This document shows positions 52,197-54,589 of a stretch of DNA of 54,589 bases, in pieces. This DNA comes from Prevotella vespertina. GTDB lineage: Bacteria; Bacteroidota; Bacteroidia; Bacteroidales; Bacteroidaceae. Under the pieces are notes generated by a model that worked only from the letters and a program-made list of their open reading frames with translations, ran no database searches and was not told the DNA's origin. The position numbers were made by a program, and so were the translations under genes. Numbering within the stretch: the first letter of the stretch is position 1; each line of letters begins with the position of its first letter. The DNA is taken from positions 1 to 54,589 of the forward strand of contig NZ_VVIQ01000016.1 in NCBI RefSeq assembly GCF_009728485.1, given 5' to 3'.

Positions 52197-52631
52197 ATGG
52201 AACATGAAAAGAAGAAAAAAACAATGATGAAACCAATGAAGAAGTGGACAGAAGAGGATATGCAACGCCTGAAGTCCACGATTATTAATGATTTTTACGA
52301 CCTAATCAATCGTAGTGAGAAGGAGGGTTTGTATTGGAAAGGTGCCACCTGCGACCTGATAGATATGGCACACATGGTGTGGGAGAGTGGAGCTTTATTG
52401 CGCCCTGATGGTCGACCGATGGACTTTATCTCTATCGTTCGTAACATCTGTCGGGTGCTGCACGTGAGGGTTCCGAGTAACCCCTCTTCAACGGTGATGG
52501 CGGTACGGATGCGTAAAAACATACGTGTCGGGCCGCTCTTGGAACGCTACTTGTATGTGATGACTACCATCAATATACAGGATCCCGTGCGGTTAGAAAT
52601 AGGTAGAAGGAAGCCTCGGACGAAGCTTTAA
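52197..52631 (+). CDS. Stand-alone RteC C-terminal-like DNA-binding protein
   Basis: The 144-residue protein has a lysine-rich N-terminus, then LYWKGATCDLIDMAHMVWESGAL (about 46-68) and RMRKNIRVGPLLERY (about 107-121). These follow the pattern of the C-terminal domain of RteC, the winged-helix activator of CTnDOT excision. The N-terminal half of RteC is missing, so it is a minimal form. No conjugative element is around it. It may be a relic or a host regulator recruited from one. The long structured leader suggests strong post-transcriptional control. Confidence 0.6.
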   Translation: MEHEKKKKTMMKPMKKWTEEDMQRLKSTIINDFYDLINRSEKEGLYWKGATCDLIDMAHMVWESGALLRPDGRPMDFISIVRNICRVLHVRVPSNPSSTVMAVRMRKNIRVGPLLERYLYVMTTINIQDPVRLEIGRRKPRTKL

Positions 52632-52654
52632 AAAAGCCTTATCAAAGTCCAACT

Positions 52655-52930
52655 ACAGCCTCACCCCCTCTCCGAACCAACGGTCACTGACCGAAGGGAA
52701 GTAATGGAGAGGGGCGTGAAAACTATTGTTTGCAAATGAAGGGGGCGTTTCCTTGATGCAAAGAGAGGCTCTCTTCAATGCAAGGTAACGCCCTTCTTGA
52801 TTGCAGAGGGGCGTTTCCTTTAATTCTAGAATCTGATTACCTCTATTCCCGCTAACCATCCTCTCTCATCCTACTAGCAGTCTTCACTCCCCTCTCCATT
52901 CGGAGAGGGGGCGGGGGAGAGGCTGTAGTT
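52655..52930. repeat. Composite intergenic repeat cluster
   Basis: CAGCCTCACCCC box, degenerate CTCTCC arm, GGGGGCGTTTCC / GTAACGCCC elements, then GGGGCGTTTCCTTTAATTCT and the TTCTAGAATCTGATTACCTC block shared with 24130-24210. It ends in a CTCCATTCGGAGAGG hairpin. Confidence 0.75.
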
Positions 52931-53295
52931 GAGTTGGTGTTAGGCTTGTCGTTGGGCTGTTCGATTCGGTTAGTTTGGTTCATCGGAACGCTAAACTAGC
53001 GTATTAATTACACTTTTATAGTAAAGAAAAATGTAATCTCTAATATGGACAAATAGGGCAATAACAACGCCTAGAAAAGGCTTTTTATAGACGAGAATAT
53101 TATAATTATTACAAGTAAGAAAGTGTTTAATATTTTCATAAAGTATAGCTTGCAAAATATTACAGCTACTTTCCTCACTTGCAGTACACGATTTCCACTA
53201 TCTCGACTAATTGTCAGTAGGATACGACAAAAGTCTTTCGTTTTATAATAAAGGTTAAAAGTAATAGTCTAAACGCATTTTTCTTGCGGTCGAGC
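52931..53295. other. Gene-free A+T-rich stretch
   Basis: Contains a small perfect hairpin ACGCTA-AAC-TAGCGT near 52989, one iteron-like string GGACAAATAGGGCAA at 53047, and another CGACAAAAG near 53226. No gene. Confidence 0.5.
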
Positions 53296-53326
53296 ATTGC
53301 GTTTTGAAAATAAAGCACTACCTTTG
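53296..53326 (+). promoter_or_regulatory. Promoter of the NimA-like gene
   Basis: ATTG (53296-53299), 19 bases, TACCTTTG (53319-53326); predicted start near 53333 and a leader of about 190 bases. Confidence 0.75.
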
Positions 53327-53366
53327 CATCAAGTTTTTTTAGTGGTTAATTTAGTTTTAGTATTTA

Positions 53367-53401
53367 AACCTTGGGTGATGTGAATCAGTCAAGGCTTTTT
53401 T
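53367..53401 (+). terminator. Terminator-like hairpin inside the leader of the NimA-like gene
   Basis: CCTTG (53369-53373) pairs with CAAGG (53390-53394), with inner TGAT/ATCA pairing, then C and six T. It lies about 35 bases after the predicted start and 120 before the ATG, so it may be an attenuator or end a short RNA of about 70 bases. Confidence 0.6.
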
Positions 53402-53521
53402 GTATCATAGCCTTTCTTCGATATTGAAGAGGGTTAATAAGAAGAGATAAGTGTAAAGATAATTTGCAAGCGATATACTTGTTTTATATCAAGTACATTG
53501 TTGAATAAATAATAAAAAACT

Positions 53522-54019
53522 ATGCAAATGAAATATGTAAACGACCGTGTTCGTCGTCAGGATCGCCTGATGGATGAGGAGCGAGCACTTGAGTTATTAA
53601 GAGATGGTGAGTATGGAGTATTGAGCATGGTGGCAGATAACGCTGGTTATGGTATCCCTGTCAACTTCGTTTGGGATGGTGATCACAGCGTGTATATCCA
53701 TTGTGCGCCATCTGGGAGGAAGTTAGATGCCATTGAAAAGAACCCTAATGTGTCGCTATGTATCATTGGTAACGTCCACTTGTTACCGCGTAACTTCACC
53801 ACAGAATATGAGAGTGCTATCTTCTTCGGAGAGGCTCGTATCCACCTTTCTGAGGAAGAGAAGATGCACGCCCTGCACCTTCTAATCGATAAGTTATCGG
53901 CTGATTTCAAGGAGATTGGCGATAAATACGCTCACAAGAGTTTCCATCGTGTGGAGATCATACGCATTGACTTCACTGAATTCAGTGGGAAGAGAAAGAA
54001 GGTGCATACGGCTGATTAG
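53522..54019 (+). CDS. Pyridoxamine 5'-phosphate oxidase-like flavoprotein (NimA-like)
   Basis: The 165-residue protein has the split-barrel flavin-binding pattern: YGVLSMVADNAGYGIPVNFVWD (about 33-54), YIHCAPSGRKLDAIEKNP (about 61-78) and a C-terminal FHRVEIIRIDFTEFSGK (about 142-158). The conserved His in YIHCAPSGRK fits the NimA branch. Nim proteins can reduce 5-nitroimidazoles, but most chromosomal members are of unknown role, so resistance should not be assumed. ATG at 53522 follows an AATAAAAAAC stretch. Confidence 0.88.
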   Translation: MQMKYVNDRVRRQDRLMDEERALELLRDGEYGVLSMVADNAGYGIPVNFVWDGDHSVYIHCAPSGRKLDAIEKNPNVSLCIIGNVHLLPRNFTTEYESAIFFGEARIHLSEEEKMHALHLLIDKLSADFKEIGDKYAHKSFHRVEIIRIDFTEFSGKRKKVHTAD

Positions 54020-54034
54020 GGGGGAGAAGATAGC

Positions 54035-54350
54035 CTCACAACAGCCTAGCTACAGCCCAACCACAACCCATCTACAGCCTCACCCCCGTCCCCTCTCCGA
54101 ATGGAACAACCCCACCTAACCTCCCCCAAGGGGAGGAATACCTAACGGGAGCAGGTGAGAAGAAGCCTCACCCCCTCTCTGAACCAACGGTCACTGACCG
54201 AAGGGAAGTAATGGAGAGGGGAGTGAAGACTATTAGTTGCAGATAAAGGGGGCGTCTTGTCAAATTGAAGAAAGCCTCTCTTCATAACGAAGAGAGGCTT
54301 TCTTTATGGTAAGGAAAGGCTTTCTTCATAGCAAGAGAACGCCCTCTTCA
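54035..54350. repeat. Composite intergenic repeat cluster at right end
   Basis: ATAGCCTCAC box 15 bases after the stop, CAGCCTCACCCCCGTCCCC, CTCCCCCAAGGGGAGG hairpin, degenerate CTCTCTG / GGAGAGGGG arm, then GGGGGCGTC and GAGAGGCTTTC elements. Confidence 0.75.
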
Positions 54351-54589
54351 AATCTTATCAGTCGCCACGAACAGACTAATCTAATCTTCCCTGAAAATGA
54401 GAAACGCCTGGCGAAAACCTTTGTTTGCCTGTCCCTCTGCCTTAAACATCTGTCATTAAAATAATATGTCACTATGCTTTCTATGTCAAAAACCTCCAAT
54501 ATTTCTTATTTTAACTATTTATTTAACAATTACACTTTGTGTTGCCAAACAGATATTGTCAGGTTGATACATACAACCAGTTCTGACCA
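54351..54589. other. A+T-rich end of window with GACA-led repeats on the minus strand
   Basis: On the minus strand GACA units start at 54488, 54471, 54455 and 54434 (steps 17, 16 and 21). Strings such as GACATATTATTTTAATGACA resemble those at 6202-6234. No gene is visible. Confidence 0.45.

Noticed and set aside
53522..54019. Calling the flavoprotein a metronidazole-resistance (nim) gene
   Set aside because: The family is broad and sequence alone does not show nitroimidazole reduction; no insertion element promoter is present.

Overview
The window is chromosomal DNA of a Bacteroidetes bacterium, most likely Prevotella in the broad sense. The evidence is the 5' end of a Prevotella-like 16S rRNA gene at the left edge, many promoters of the Bacteroidetes form (TTTG, about 20 bases, TAnnTTTG), a SusC/SusD locus, type IX secretion C-terminal signals, and Bacteroidetes families such as DUF4302 and DUF3822.

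Layout. 1-6.5 kb: 16S start and its promoter, a small membrane-anchored protein, an OhrR-like regulator with a ferritin-like protein, a MaoC hydratase, an unknown 440-residue protein and a rubrerythrin with two rubredoxin-type domains. 6.5-21.8 kb: a seven-gene leftward operon, SusC, SusD, HExxH zinc-hydrolase lipoprotein, DUF4302 lipoprotein, then three proteins with type IX sorting tails (a repeat protein, an S8 subtilisin and a giant leucine-rich-repeat protein). It looks like a protein or peptide capture and import system. 22-26 kb: initiator tRNA, HAD phosphatase, rsmD and DUF3822, with long inverted copies of a composite repeat. 26.09-33.54 kb: a G+C-richer mobilizable element bounded by 13-bp direct repeats, with integrase, RhuM-like protein, primase/helicase, MobV relaxase with a candidate oriT, and two cargo genes (lipoprotein, methyltransferase). 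33.7-41.7 kb: lrgAB-like pair, Mrp ATPase, BaiN-type flavoprotein, a membrane protein, and a ParA with a small acidic partition-like partner. 41.7-44.2 kb: three membrane proteins. 44.2-47.7 kb: a gene-free A+T-rich region. 47.8-54.6 kb: rarA, a hydroxyacid dehydrogenase with a TRIC channel, tRNA-Arg, an RteC-like protein with a structured leader, and a NimA-like flavoprotein.

The most striking part is 44.2-47.7 kb. It has no credible gene, an A+T-rich left half, and at least 18 same-strand copies of a 15-base motif (consensus near CGACAAATTAGTAAG). Seven units at 47.10-47.26 kb are phased at 22 bp with one 32-bp step. To the left nearly all host genes, including the rRNA operon and parA, point left; to the right all point right. 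This is the arrangement expected for a bidirectional replication origin or centromere. With no dnaA and no clear DnaA boxes, an iteron-type origin, perhaps of a second chromosome, is a reasonable hypothesis that could not be tested here.

The second theme is a family of hairpin-rich intergenic repeats placed directly after stop codons in a fixed orientation relative to transcription. Long inverted copies flank both the tRNA-fMet/HAD block and the origin candidate.
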